The notes under the pieces are model-generated. The model had not been told where the DNA came from, searched no databases, and saw only the letters and a program-made list of their open reading frames with translations. The translations under genes were made by a program, and so were the position numbers. This document shows, one piece after another, positions 11,840 through 22,946 of a stretch of 64,000 bases of DNA. The stretch's first letter is position 1, and every line of letters starts with the position of its first letter. The DNA comes from Zelopaecilomyces penicillatus (lineage: Eukaryota > Ascomycota > Sordariomycetes > Hypocreales > Pseudodiploosporaceae): the NCBI GenBank assembly GCA_005765155.1, contig VCCP01000004.1, forward strand, positions 3,038,001 to 3,102,000. The letters run 5' to 3'.

Positions 11840-13925
11840 ATGGCGGGCCATGATGCAGGCTTCGCAGCCAAGAAAGCACGGCGGACAAAGCTGAATCATG
11901 AGGCAGTAATTGCATTTGCTGGTGCTATGGCGGGCATTGCTGCAGTTTTCATCGTATTTCATCTGATACGACGCATCGCACAACACATGCAGGCCAGACA
12001 GAAACGGTCAAGCAAGCCGTCTTTTTTCGCAGTCCTGTCCCGGTAAGTGACTTTTATCTTATTCTTCCAGTTATTGGACTTGCCAAGATTAGCAACTGCC
12101 ATTGTCATTCACTTGACTCAATCCCTCTTTCTCAATGGTCACGGCCATGATGCATTCTGCCCAACGTCGAACTGATATCCCATCTTGCTGTTTCAATCAC
12201 CGAGACCAGTAAGCTAATGAAGTTTTGCCATCGCAAAGAAAAACCAGAAAACTCCTTCTTCGAAAAGTCCCGACGTTGCCCTCAGGCGGCCACGCAGTGA
12301 CTGTCGCCCTTTACCTCGCCATCAATGTCATTATCACATTCACTAATGTTGATACCAAGATCATGAAATGGAACCCCAATCTCGCCTCAAGGACTGGATG
12401 GTACGTAGACACAAAACAAGCTTTTCAGTTTTTTTAAAGCCTGAATAAAGCAGCTAGTTGAGTCGCATTGACCTAACATTTCTGTAGGATGGCCGTGGCA
12501 AATCTTGTGGTTTTGGTGTTTTTGGCCCTCAAGAATACTCCACTGGCTTTTTTGATATCCTGGTCATATGAACGACTAAATGTCCTTCACCGGGTTGCAG
12601 GCTACATGACCATCACATTTGTCATTATTCATGCTTGCTGCTACTCGTCGTACTTTGGATTGGATGGGCGAATCACCTTTTTGCTCAAGATTGAGGAAAT
12701 TTATGGCATGATTGCCGGCCTATCCTTTGTTGTCATTGGGTTTTCTGGAGCTGTGATTCGGCGCTGGTGGTATGAGCTCTTCTACGTTATTCACGTCTCG
12801 TTTTGGTGCTTGTCTATTGTCATGCTTGGCCTTCACCAGCCTTTGTTGGGAAAGAGGATTTTGTTTGTGACCGTTGCATGCGGCGGTATGTGGGTGCTTG
12901 ATCGCATGATTCGCCTCGTCCGCCTGGTCTTTCATAGCATCAATAACTCGGCGACACTCACACCTCTACCTAACGGAGGCACACGCGTCTCACTAAAGAA
13001 GGCCCCCGCAGGCGCCATCTCAGGGAAACACTGCTTTTTATGGATTCCTCAAATCCGATCCTGTGAGACACACCCTTTCACTATTGCAGCCATGGACCCC
13101 TTGGAGTTTGTTGTCACGTCACACAACGGGTTCACACGAGATCTGCACCAGTATGCTCTCAAGCATCCAGGGGAGTCTGTCAAGGCCTCAGTGGAGGGGT
13201 CATACGGCATATATCCTGATCCAGCACGCTACGACAAGGTTGTTCTTGTCGCTGGCGGCAGTGGTGCCACCTTTACGTTTGGTGCAGCGCTGAACATGCT
13301 CAAGAGTTTGAGTAATGTCGATCCACGAAATATCGTCTTTATTTGGGTTGTTCAGTATGAATGTGAGTATATGAAAAAAACTGCTACACTGGGAAAAGTT
13401 TGATGACTATGAACCATGACTGACTTTGGGGTTTCGGTAGCTCAACTCACATGGTTCGCAAGACACTTGAATACTCTTAAGAATGACGACCGAGTATCAC
13501 TTCAGCTTTATGTAACCAAATCAGCAGCCCAAGGAACGGTTGATAGTGGTCCAGAGATGCAGTCAGAGCGAACCACAGCCGCCAACTTCACAATATCATC
13601 TGATGAAGAGAAAGCAATTACCATGAATGTGGAACTGCCAAGTCCTACCTCAATAAGCTCGGAGAAGGCATCGCCGTATGAAACTGATTCAGCGACGACA
13701 CATGGCGGTTGGGTTCACGGTTACAGCAATCGCATCAAACACCTGAGACCAGATGTTGGAGCGCTGCTCCGCAGAGCGATTGGAGAAACCCCAAGCGACC
13801 AGAAGGTCTTGGTGCTCGGGTGTGGACCAGATGGTTTGATGATTGAGGTACGAAACACCACAGTCGATTGCATCCGGACAGATGGCCCAGGATTTGAACT
13901 TCACTGTGAACAGTTTGGTTGGTGA
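11840..13925 (+). CDS. ferric-chelate reductase, FRE family
   Basis: Join 11840..12042, 12239..12400, 12488..13362, 13441..13925; 574 residues. Introns are 196, 87 and 78 bp with phases 2, 2 and 1, all joining in frame. The enzyme would move electrons from NADPH through FAD and two b-type haems across the plasma membrane to reduce Fe(III) or Cu(II) before uptake. Visible evidence: an N-terminal helix (about residues 21-43); two His-x13-His haem-ligand pairs, H156/H170 (starts HRVAGYM) and H224/H238 (starts HVSFWCL); the FAD motif HPFTIA at about 317; the NADPH motif VAGGSGATFTFG; and the C-terminal block LGCGPDGLM, ending in the usual aromatic Trp. The Ser/Glu-rich stretch near residue 455 is a normal variable insert. 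The ATG context (ACC ATG G) is strong. No siderophore or iron-permease gene is adjacent. Confidence 0.93.
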
Positions 13926-16677
13926 ACTGTTATCAAGTTGCTATCTTGTTCCCCTCCCGTTCGTTTGGGTGGCTTCACTGGGAGACTCTTTGTCTCTCAG
14001 CTGTGTTGACACGGATCTTTGTTCGTTGAGCATTCAGGCATTTCTTTTTCTTTTCCTTTGAAGCGAGTGTTTTTGAATTGGAAAACTGGGCTGTATCGAA
14101 ACCTGCATGACGGTTGGCATTTATATATTTTCACTTTCCTTCTTTTTCTTCTGCTTCCTTCATGAGAGGGGACATGTGGTACTCTGTACATAAAGCTTCT
14201 GCCCCTGAAAGCTGGCCACATAGCTAGAACTGTGTTTGGCAGGTACATATGATGACTCTAACAATGTATATATGATGATTTTCAGCTTAAGTTGAGAGTA
14301 ACCTGATCATGGGCAGCATGTTCCAGCAGGTGTACAATTGAACTGTCTTATTAGCTTTCTCATTCGCAGCATGTTGATTAAGTTGTCTGGCACTCTAAAA
14401 GAAGAGACACCGATCGGACTGATGGAACGAACCTTGAAAGGTGATGATTCGTCGTATCTAGGTCACGGGATCTAGAGCCAAAAACTGCGCTGAGGTTTAC
14501 AAAGTACGAATGTGTCGGGTTGATGCTAAAAGCCGAGATGGGTGGCTGCGTAAGACAAGGCTCGCCCCTCTGCTGATCGACAATCGCGTTGGTGCGCTGG
14601 GTATTATGGCCGTACCAAGGTGGGAGTGGCAATGATTGGCAGGCAGGACGCCACGAACAGGTCATCCAGTGTGCTATGGTACGTGCGCGGATTCGTCTTG
14701 GTGGTATCTTGATGAGAGACCTGCCTACCTGTCTGTGTATTAGATGGTTCCAAGGCATGCAGCTTTTACCAGACGGCAGCGCACAGCAGTCGACGATGAG
14801 GGCAAATCGCGTGGTAAGTGGCAAGTGGTAAATGGTAAATGGTAATAAATGGTGAGTTGTGGATAGTGAAAGATGACAGCGAGAGGGGTCCTGAGTAATA
14901 CGTTGTCGCATTAATATTGCCGTCATGCCCGAACCTGCGGTATGGATGCAGCCAACGGCTGATGGCGCATTGCTGTCTGTTTTTGTGAGCCAACGAGACG
15001 GCAGATGGGATGGCTATTGGAGATCAATGCAGGTAGTATTATGTCATGATAGTTTATGCGAGCCTGGCAGGTGCCGGAGGAAGACTTGGGCTGATTGAAT
15101 GTGTGGGTGGATGAAACGCATAAACCGGACTGATGACCCCACGGGCAGGCTTCGAGAAGGCGAAAAGGAAGAAAGCCGGGGCCGCGAAATGGCGTCAGCG
15201 CTGGCCCTTTAATCTCATCTTACGAAGGAAGGGTGGCGGCCCATTTGGGTTGCGCACCAATCCGCAACTTGGAACAGGCAAAGCACTGGTAAGCATTGTC
15301 AGCCAGGGCATCAACGTCGGTCCCACGGTCGGTAAGATATCTCCATACTGGACTAGAACAGGTTTACGTGTGTGCTTGCCGCGTTTGATTGTTTGTTCGT
15401 CGGTTGCTCGCGATAGTTGCTTCATTGACACTCACTACATCTGGCGACTCTGTACCACTCTGTCATAGCTCTGTACATACAAAACCTAGTTGGGGAATAG
15501 ACGAAATAGAAAAGTGTGTGTGTGTGTTGCCGTCCCCGTTGGGCAGTCATGCAGCAACCTCATTCTAGTCCAGGAACCAAGGCCCAGGGTCCCGTCTCCT
15601 CGCGGCGCAGTGTGGCATCGCCAATCGCCCATGGCATGTCATCGGCGTGCCCTGTCAGAGAACGTGGGTCAGCCCACCTTGCATTGATCGCAGACACGCT
15701 GGGATGAGATAATCTAGGGGGATTGTCTTGATTATGCCTCTATTATACCTCGTGTTATGCCTCTAGTGAGAGCTCTTGTTATTGCTATCCAATGCGATGG
15801 CCCCCTTTTTTGCTTGCTTTGCAGTGTATGCAGAGTACCAGTAGGAGAGAAATTGGTTATTATCCATAGGTACAATTAGGACTTAATAAATAGGCATCGA
15901 ATTAGGCCTCTTCCAGCGATGTTGGCTCTAACACCGCAGCGATCTACACCCTGTAATTAGTGACATGGGTTCAAGGCTGAAGAGCGCCCCACCACCCCGC
16001 CTTTCCCATTGATCCATTGTCTTATTCCTCCTCCTCCCTACATTCAACCCTCCTCCACCATCCATCCATCCATGTCATCCATCATCGTCTCGCCGCCCAA
16101 TCGCGCCAAGTCTGGCCCAGGTGCCGTCCGGCTCATGATAATATTATTACTACCCTATTACGAAGACTAGCTCTAATATCCCTTCGCTTTGTATGCGTGC
16201 TTCTATGTACCCTCCAAAACCGGTCCCCCATTTGCTCCACACTCCACACACACCCCATGCCAAGATCGTCAGGGATCGTCAACGCCCATCATTCAACATG
16301 GCTCCTTTCCGCTTCTATCTTAAACGGGAGGTACGTCGTCTGTGGTAGTACCGATAATTGATACTGCAACGCGAACCCCCGTAAATACGATTCTCACAAA
16401 GTATACATCTACGCAGGCCCTCCCCGTTGTTGTCTCAGGAACTGCCTTCCTCGCTCCCCTAACTCGCACTTATTGCCTCATCAACGCTCATAATAGTATC
16501 GCCAACAGCATCACCAACAGGGGACTAATACATGTCAGAAGCAAAAGCGCAAATCCAGGCGGAGCCATAAAAGCCATCAACAGTAACGTCAGTAACAGCA
16601 ACAGCGGTCGCTCCCGCAACACTATCAGCCTAATGCGTTCAGCTTCAGCTTCAGCATCAATAGCAACATCAGCAGCA
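13926..16677. other. 2.7-kb spacer
   Basis: Noncoding as far as I can see. It contains a run of GGTAAATG-like units (14812-14855), a GT-rich stretch near 15514-15530 and a C/T-rich leader before the dihydroorotate dehydrogenase gene. The frame of that gene stays open upstream to about 16342 but has no ATG before 16633. Confidence 0.5.
14812..14855. repeat. degenerate GGTAAATG tandem repeat
   Basis: About five imperfect copies of a 7-8 bp unit (GGTAAGTG, GGTAAATG, GGTAATAAATG). Noncoding; no function evident. Confidence 0.6.
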
Positions 16678-17853
16678 ATGGCCTCATCCCCGTCATCGTT
16701 GCCAAGGACATCAACAGAGCTCCCACAGTCAGAACAACAGCATCAATCGCCACGAGCTCCACCTCCAAAACTCAGCATTCATCCGCCTCTCCTTAATTCT
16801 GCCTCCCCTTGGGCCACCTCCCGCTCTGAGCTGCGTGCCTTGCTTCTCTGCCCTTCCACTGGCGCCATCACCACTCGCACAACAACCCTAAATGGCTTCA
16901 ATCATCGGCCCCAGCGCCATCGCTATGTCTTCTTTGACCCAGGTTCCTCTCGGCCCCACCCGGGCTCCTCGGCCGGGGCCCCTGAGCCTGTTCCCCGGCC
17001 CCCTGTCTACGACTCGGATCCCGTCGCCAGCTTGAACTCGCTGGGCTATAGTCCTTTCCGTCTTGGTGTCTATCTTGCCATGCTTTCTCAGCTCTCTGCC
17101 GAGTTGCCCAATATCCGCAAGACGGTCATCATCAGCGTCACCGGGTCACCTGCGGAGGTTGCCAAGTGCTACAGCAACATCCTTACATACTCTCGCATGC
17201 TTCCCTACCAGCTAGCCATGGAGATCAACCTGTCATGCCCCAATATCCCTAACACCCCTCCTCCTGCATATAATGCCGCCTCCCTTGGGCGTTATTTGGA
17301 CGCCTTGCCAGAAGAGTTGATGCTGCCAGTCGGAATCAAGACGCCGCCCTATACCTACTCGGGTCAGTTCTACTCCCTCATTGCTGCTTTGCGCGGCTTG
17401 GGAAGAAAACCTACGCCGTCTAAACTGAGCTTCATCACCACGACTAATACATTGGGCTCTTGCCTCCTTCTTAACCCCTCCAACTTCGATTCTGATTCTG
17501 ACTCCGGCTATGACTCCAACTCATCTACATCTGGCGGTGGTCATAAAAATACATCTTACGCAGCGGAGGCTGAGGCTTCTCCTGCTCTTCCTGGTGATGG
17601 TATCGGTGGCATGGCGGGCCCACCGCTACATCCCCTTGCTCTCGGCAATGTAGCTTCATTACGGCGTCTGTTTGACAGAGACCCGAATCTCACCCATCTC
17701 GACATCATAGGCGTTGGTGGCGTCGGTGATGGTGACGGCTACAAGCGAATGCGCAATGTTGGTGCCGCCGCTGTAGGCGTGGCTACAGCTTTCGGTCAGC
17801 ATGGCATCTCAGTCTTTGGAAGCATTGAAAAGGACATTTGCTCAAGTTGGTAG
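16678..17853 (+). CDS. dihydroorotate dehydrogenase family protein (class 1-like)
   Basis: Intronless, 391 residues from the ATG at 16678 (G at -3, G at +4). Another in-frame ATG lies at 16633 in a weak context, and the frame is open further upstream without an ATG. This is an FMN beta/alpha-barrel enzyme oxidising dihydroorotate or a related substrate. Motifs in order: PPLLNSASPWATS at the N-terminus; GAITTRTTTLNGF (loop near the flavin); ASLNSLGYSP; the substrate-binding EINLSCPN; the Lys-containing VGIKTPPY; GGMAGPPLHPLAL; and the FMN-phosphate end IIGVGGVGDGDGY. No mitochondrial presequence or membrane anchor is obvious, so it is unlike the class 2 enzyme usual for fungal pyrimidine synthesis. 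It carries an Asp/Ser/Gly-rich insert of about 50 residues before the GGMAG motif. Physiological substrate uncertain. Confidence 0.85.
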   Translation: MASSPSSLPRTSTELPQSEQQHQSPRAPPPKLSIHPPLLNSASPWATSRSELRALLLCPSTGAITTRTTTLNGFNHRPQRHRYVFFDPGSSRPHPGSSAGAPEPVPRPPVYDSDPVASLNSLGYSPFRLGVYLAMLSQLSAELPNIRKTVIISVTGSPAEVAKCYSNILTYSRMLPYQLAMEINLSCPNIPNTPPPAYNAASLGRYLDALPEELMLPVGIKTPPYTYSGQFYSLIAALRGLGRKPTPSKLSFITTTNTLGSCLLLNPSNFDSDSDSGYDSNSSTSGGGHKNTSYAAEAEASPALPGDGIGGMAGPPLHPLALGNVASLRRLFDRDPNLTHLDIIGVGGVGDGDGYKRMRNVGAAAVGVATAFGQHGISVFGSIEKDICSSW

Positions 17854-18459
17854 CGATTAGCAACAACATATGGTGCTTTCTGCTGTTGGCCTCGGTCGCT
17901 CCTTTCTATTTTTTATTTCCTTTTCTTTCAATTTCTTTTAAACTATGTTACATACCCTGTGGCTCGGATAAGTTTTGTGGATTTTGGCGCGCATAAATAG
18001 CAGGCGTTCCCTTTTTCCTTCTCTCTAGGCTCTAGTCACTCCCATCATCCTCTACCCTCCTTATGTAACACACTCTCTTATATTTGTGTGATGCCTTCCT
18101 CTATGCTTGTTACGCGTCAATGCTGAAACGCAATTTCAGAAGTCCTGTTTACTGTTTGACCTATATGAAAACATGCTCATATGTCTGTACTATATATCAT
18201 GTAGACATGGAAAACTCTCATTCAATTCGCTCGTTATTTAGATATATATTAACAACAACATCCGCGTCATTGTGGGTATATTTTGCGGGGGAAAAAACAG
18301 ACGCAACCTTAGTTGAAATAATGACCCACGTGCCGCTATTCCCCAGAACACCTTGGCCCAACCCATTCGTCCTTAAAAAGGACCCGTTATTGGATATTAA
18401 CACCAGAAAGGAAAATAAAGAAACATAATATTAGTTTAATAAAAGAAACTCAACCGTAC
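17854..18459. other. 606-bp convergent spacer
   Basis: Lies between the 3' ends of the dihydroorotate dehydrogenase gene (+) and the 7TM-MFS gene (-). It is T-rich just after 17853 and A-rich just before 18460, as expected for two 3' UTRs. No coding frame is supported. Confidence 0.5.
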
Positions 18460-21441
18460 TCATGCGTGATTACCAGCATTACCTTCGCTGTGTTCCACCT
18501 CTGGTGTCGGTGACGATTTGCGCCGTGGTCCGATAAATTTTGCGCCGAATCCCCTTGAAACTTTTGATAATATCCCACTAGACTTTTCCATTGCGCCAGA
18601 AACAGTATTGTTGTCAATATGTCTTCTATTGTTGATAGATGCGTCCTGCGATTGCTCTTGCACTCCATCCCTTGGTACCCTCGGATTTTGCCGTTTTGGG
18701 TTAGGGTCTACCAAAAGCCTGGCATCTTTGACAAATACCAGGAAGATCGGATAAGCTAGCATAGCAACCTGAAGAGAAATGACAACGATGAATGCAGTCT
18801 GCACTTGTCCCCCAGTGTTAATGATGCCATACATAATAAATGGGAAGAAAGCAGGACCAGATCCACCCATTGTGATGAAGGCGGCGGCACGCTTTGTTCG
18901 ACGGCCTTGGCCGCGAAGACCAATTCCAAAAAGAAGAGGCCATATGGGGCCCTCTGCAAAGAAGAAGATCACACACGGTATGAATAGTAAGTTTGGGTTG
19001 GATGGACGAAGAACTACGCAAAGCAAAGAACTAAGGAAACAAAGTGCGACACTCATTGCCAGGACAGTTCGAGGTCTAGGAAACCGAGGATGCGAGACCG
19101 ATCGGTATGTTAGGTAAGCTGCCAGAAACCTTGAAGCTGCAAATGCCGTGTGAGCGATGACCAAATAATCTGGTACAGAAAGTGTAAGGCCAATCTGAGC
19201 ATTGCCGTCTGAATTTTGCGGTGTCGTAGGGAGCACGGATATAAGCAAATCTTTGAAGAAGATGCTGTAGCTCTCCTGTCCCCCAACATACATATATTGT
19301 GCTAGAACAGCCAAAATCAGGCTTATTGTTCGGAGCTGAAGTCCACCGAAACTCCTCTTGTTTGGATCGACTGGGAGACGTTCCATGGACTCCTCAAGCT
19401 CCTGATCGCTGACTTCAGGAAGTGGCATATAGTAGAAAAATAGAGCCAAAACGACACATAAGAGGGTGATGCCTAGATATGTCCATTGTACGTTGATGAG
19501 TGTCATGCTGTTGCTGGAGCTGCTGTTGCTGAGCGACTTGAAAAAGACCTTTTGTGCCAAAAGTCCACTAAGCACGCTACCAACAGCCTGGACACCCTGA
19601 GCCACCAAGAGGCGAGACTCTCCATACTGAGGGGCGCCGCAGAGAACCAGAAAAGAATTGGCGCCAACCTCCAATACGGAAAGACCAAAACCCACAACGA
19701 AATTGCTAAGCATGAATCCACCAAAGGAATTTGTAACAGCGGATGGCCAGAAGATGATGGTGCCAATGCCATATATGCAGAGTCCAATAATAAAGGTGAC
19801 TTTGTAGCCACCAATATGCTCATCATCGTTTCTACGATGGCGTCTTGATCGATGATGCTCATCTCGCCTTAATATCCACTCCCCAACGAGCAAAGGACCA
19901 AAGAAATATCCACCGCCAAAGTATGCGCTTGTGAGACCGAGAGTCTGGGCAGTTGACATGTTATTCACGGCAGCAACAGCATTATTAAGCGTGTTCAGGA
20001 GACCGTAAGAGGTTCCCCAAAGCAGGAACAGAATAGAGACGAGTGTGCAATATTTGAGTGTTTCCCTCCCCCTTGTCTTCAGCATACTTTTAGGCCTGGT
20101 CATGTTGACAAACCCAAAGTAGACGCCATTTTCGTACAGTGTAGTGCGTGTCGAAACTGTCTGGTTCGTTTGCGCCCGCGCGACTGGCCCAGGAGAAAAT
20201 TGCGAATGGTCGATAGGCGAATCCATACCTGGAGTTGTTAGGAAATCCATTGCGGTCACCGCCTTGCTTTGATCAGCACTGTTGGGGCGCTGATCCTCGA
20301 CGGAACTAAGGGCAGCAGGCGTTGGCTGTGTCAAGCCAGACTGGCCCGGTTGGCAGGCTGCACCATCACTTGAACAAGGACTGTCGGAGTTGTTGCGGGA
20401 CTTGAACGTAGAGCTCGCCCTGGTACCGTCGGGATCGTACAGTATAACAGGAAGAAGCCTAAGAACAAGGGGTTTGAGCGTGGGGATACAGGCCACTGTC
20501 ATTCCGACGTTAACCTCGACAGCGCTCCACATTAGAGAAAGGGATGCATTGTATGCGAAGTCGGCCTGCCTGCCGAATCTTGAATCAAGATCACTAGTTG
20601 ATCCAGTAGGGACAACGGCAATGGCCTGCTGCAAATAATAAATCCTGATGACGTCGACAATCGTGACGAAGATACCCAGGGCAAAGGTCAAAACAAGAAT
20701 CGTCTTTTGCCGTGACGGGAGGCGCATGCCCGTGAGAACTGGAATGGGCAAGGCTAAGATGGCTAAATCCGTCACAATGTTGACCGGAGCGGCGCATATA
20801 AACTCGGTGAGAAGCGGAATACAGGTCGTTTTGCCGACAAAGGAAGAGTTCCAAGCTGCCTCTGTTGGTTTGCACTGGAATATGTTCATAAAGGTGAGCA
20901 CAATGCCAGCGATATTGACGACAGCCAGAGTAACCCATGAGGCATAGCGAAGGATAACTTGAGTATTCTTGGCTAGTCGCAGGTAGAATATTAGTATGCT
21001 CGTCTTGGTTGCCATCAGAGCAGGATTCTAGTAGTATTCATGTCAGCACAGAAAGATTAATGGAAAATCTCGCAAGATTTAACATGGCACATGCGCTAGG
21101 CATAGCCATCAAAGAAATACAACAATACATACGTAAAGGATAGAGAAGACATATTCACAGTGGCGAAGAATGTGTAATTGCTCTGGAGGGATATCGATGT
21201 CATGCTTGCCCAGCCCGTTTGCAACGCCATAATCGATGGTAAAGGAAAGGAAAAAGGCAACAAGCCAAGCGAGCATCATGACCTTGTCGTCCCAAGTAAC
21301 ATTTTTGACGATGAAGTACCGGCAGATCACCCGGGAAGCGACAAAGACCGAGGCAAGAACTAGGGTGGCTGTTGTGACGGCGAAGACAGCCGGTCCTCGG
21401 TCTTGGATCGAGCCATGAAGGGCCGTATCGATATCGTCCAT
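18460..21441 (-). CDS. fusion of PTH11-like 7TM domain and fucose-permease-like MFS transporter
   Basis: Two exons, complement(18460..21027, 21133..21441); 958 residues. The 105-bp intron (donor GTATGT, acceptor TAG, phase 0) joins EYVFSILY to NPALMATK, a standard junction in this family. Residues about 15-330 match the fungal rhodopsin-like/PTH11-SAT4 type: VTWDDKVMMLAW after helix 2, ATKTSILIFYLRL, then LALPIPVLTGM and the conserved EVNVGMTVACIPTLKPL. A polar linker (about 330-410) follows. From about 412 (MTRPKSML) to about 870 is a complete 12-helix major-facilitator domain of the glucose/galactose-fucose permease type (WGTSYGLLNTLN, FFAEGPIWPLLFGIGLRG). The long second exon runs through both halves without a stop, so the fusion is not an assembly of two models. 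It is presumably a plasma-membrane sugar sensor or transporter; that is inference. Confidence 0.88.
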
Positions 21442-21664
21442 GATGAAGTTATCAACATGGGCGACGCGAATCTAACAAGATGTCGAACAGGGAAATGACG
21501 CAATAGAGGCGAGTCTTGTATGTCTAGCTAGCTGCCGGATCTTGATGCTGGGTTGCCATTGCACCTGGGCGTAGTTGGGAGAGCAGGGTTGAAATGTAGA
21601 TATATGGAGGAGCCGAGGACGATATGGCGGGGCCGATTGCATGTATCATAGGTATATTCTTATA

Positions 21665-21688
21665 TGTCCTTGTCCTTGTCCTTGTCCT
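21665..21688. repeat. (TGTCCT)4 microsatellite
   Basis: Four exact hexamer copies about 220 bp upstream of the start codon of the 7TM-MFS gene, within its probable promoter. Confidence 0.85.
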
Positions 21689-22886
21689 TGGGTTGGCGAG
21701 GCTTTGTCAAGCATGGCGCTGCGATGTGTGCTCAACGGTCAATAGATTGGAATGGCTTGTCGTGCAGGGCGGTCGGGCTCACGGCCGTGTAGCGTGGTTT
21801 ACGCAAAGCCGCTTATGTGGCGCGAGCGCGCGGATGACGGAGTCGGGAAAGGGTATGCGAGAAAGAGTGTTGTGAGTTATGGTGGATGTTTCGAGGGGAC
21901 AAATTCGGGGCTCAGCAGCGCGCCATGGTGGTCATATTCATGCCTCGCTGTGCGGCAAACAATATGCACGGTCGATCGTCGGTAACCGTTCGAGGGGAGG
22001 GGCAGATGCGCGGGTGGATAAGTGGATGGATATGGGTGTGGTGCGTCAATGGGTGTCCAGAGTCGTTAGCTGGCAAGCTGGCTGGCTGGATGGATGAATG
22101 GAGGATGGTTGGTGGTTGGATGGGACTTTGGGAACCTATGATGAGGGGCCTGGGCGAATTGGGAAAGGATGGGTGAAAAGGATGGTGTGTGGTCTTTTGA
22201 TCCCGGAGTGTCGATGCCTTATTCTACCGCGTAAGAGGGTGGATGTTTCGTCACACGTTGGCCGGGGTGCAAGAAGGGATCCAGTCCCTCAAACCTGGTA
22301 CGGATGTATGTAGCCGGGTACTAATCCACCCGCTTCCAGCATATCCAGTACATACTCCTAAGATAGGTAAGTACCTATTATCCATAAAGCAGGTAAAATT
22401 AGTACTTTGGCTCGTGCAACGTGTGAGGACTCAGGCGGGTACGAATCATCGCCCAACTACGATGACCAACACCTCTACTAATAAGACCTAGCACAGCAGC
22501 TAACCTACTATTATTAAGAGGGAGAATCTGGTGGTAACCAGAATCTTTAGCGAGCGTGTGATTAATTCTGCCACTGGTACTTTCACAAAGATAGGCTTAA
22601 AGAAGATACTTTGTAAAACTGTGTATGAGGAGGCACTGTAAAAAAGTATAGGATAGGAAATGAAGAGGAGGAGTAATGGATCCGTAGGCTGCTAGGTGGA
22701 TCTCGCAGGCGGCCACGCAAGGCCTCGACTGTTGTCCAACCGTCGCATTTATACAGTGTATGATTAAGTATGACCAGGACAAAGCAAAGCCATCCTACTC
22801 AGCCTGGCGCAGCACTTGCACAGATTTTTGTGTTGCACGGCCCGAGTTCAATCGTCTTTATTTTCTTGACTTGTCACTGATATGGA

Positions 22887-22946
22887 TGGCATGCGGAAAT
22901 CGAACTGTTGCTGATAGATACTCTATTCAATTGCGCCAGCGGACCG
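22887..22946 (-). pseudogene. degenerate, internally truncated tRNA-like relic
   Basis: Read on the minus strand, the sequence starts GGTCCGCTGGCGCAATTG, which resembles a tRNA acceptor strand plus an A box (TGGCGCAATTG). A B-box-like AGTTCGATTTC follows only 21 nt later, whereas about 31-32 nt is normal, so most of the anticodon arm is missing. The 3' end does not pair properly with the 5' acceptor strand. It best fits a dead tRNA copy or the head of a tRNA-derived SINE. The isoacceptor cannot be assigned. Confidence 0.45.

Noticed and set aside
14378..14926. 182-codon minus-strand frame
   Set aside because: His/Thr/Tyr-rich translation of a GGTAAATG repeat and spacer; no family features.
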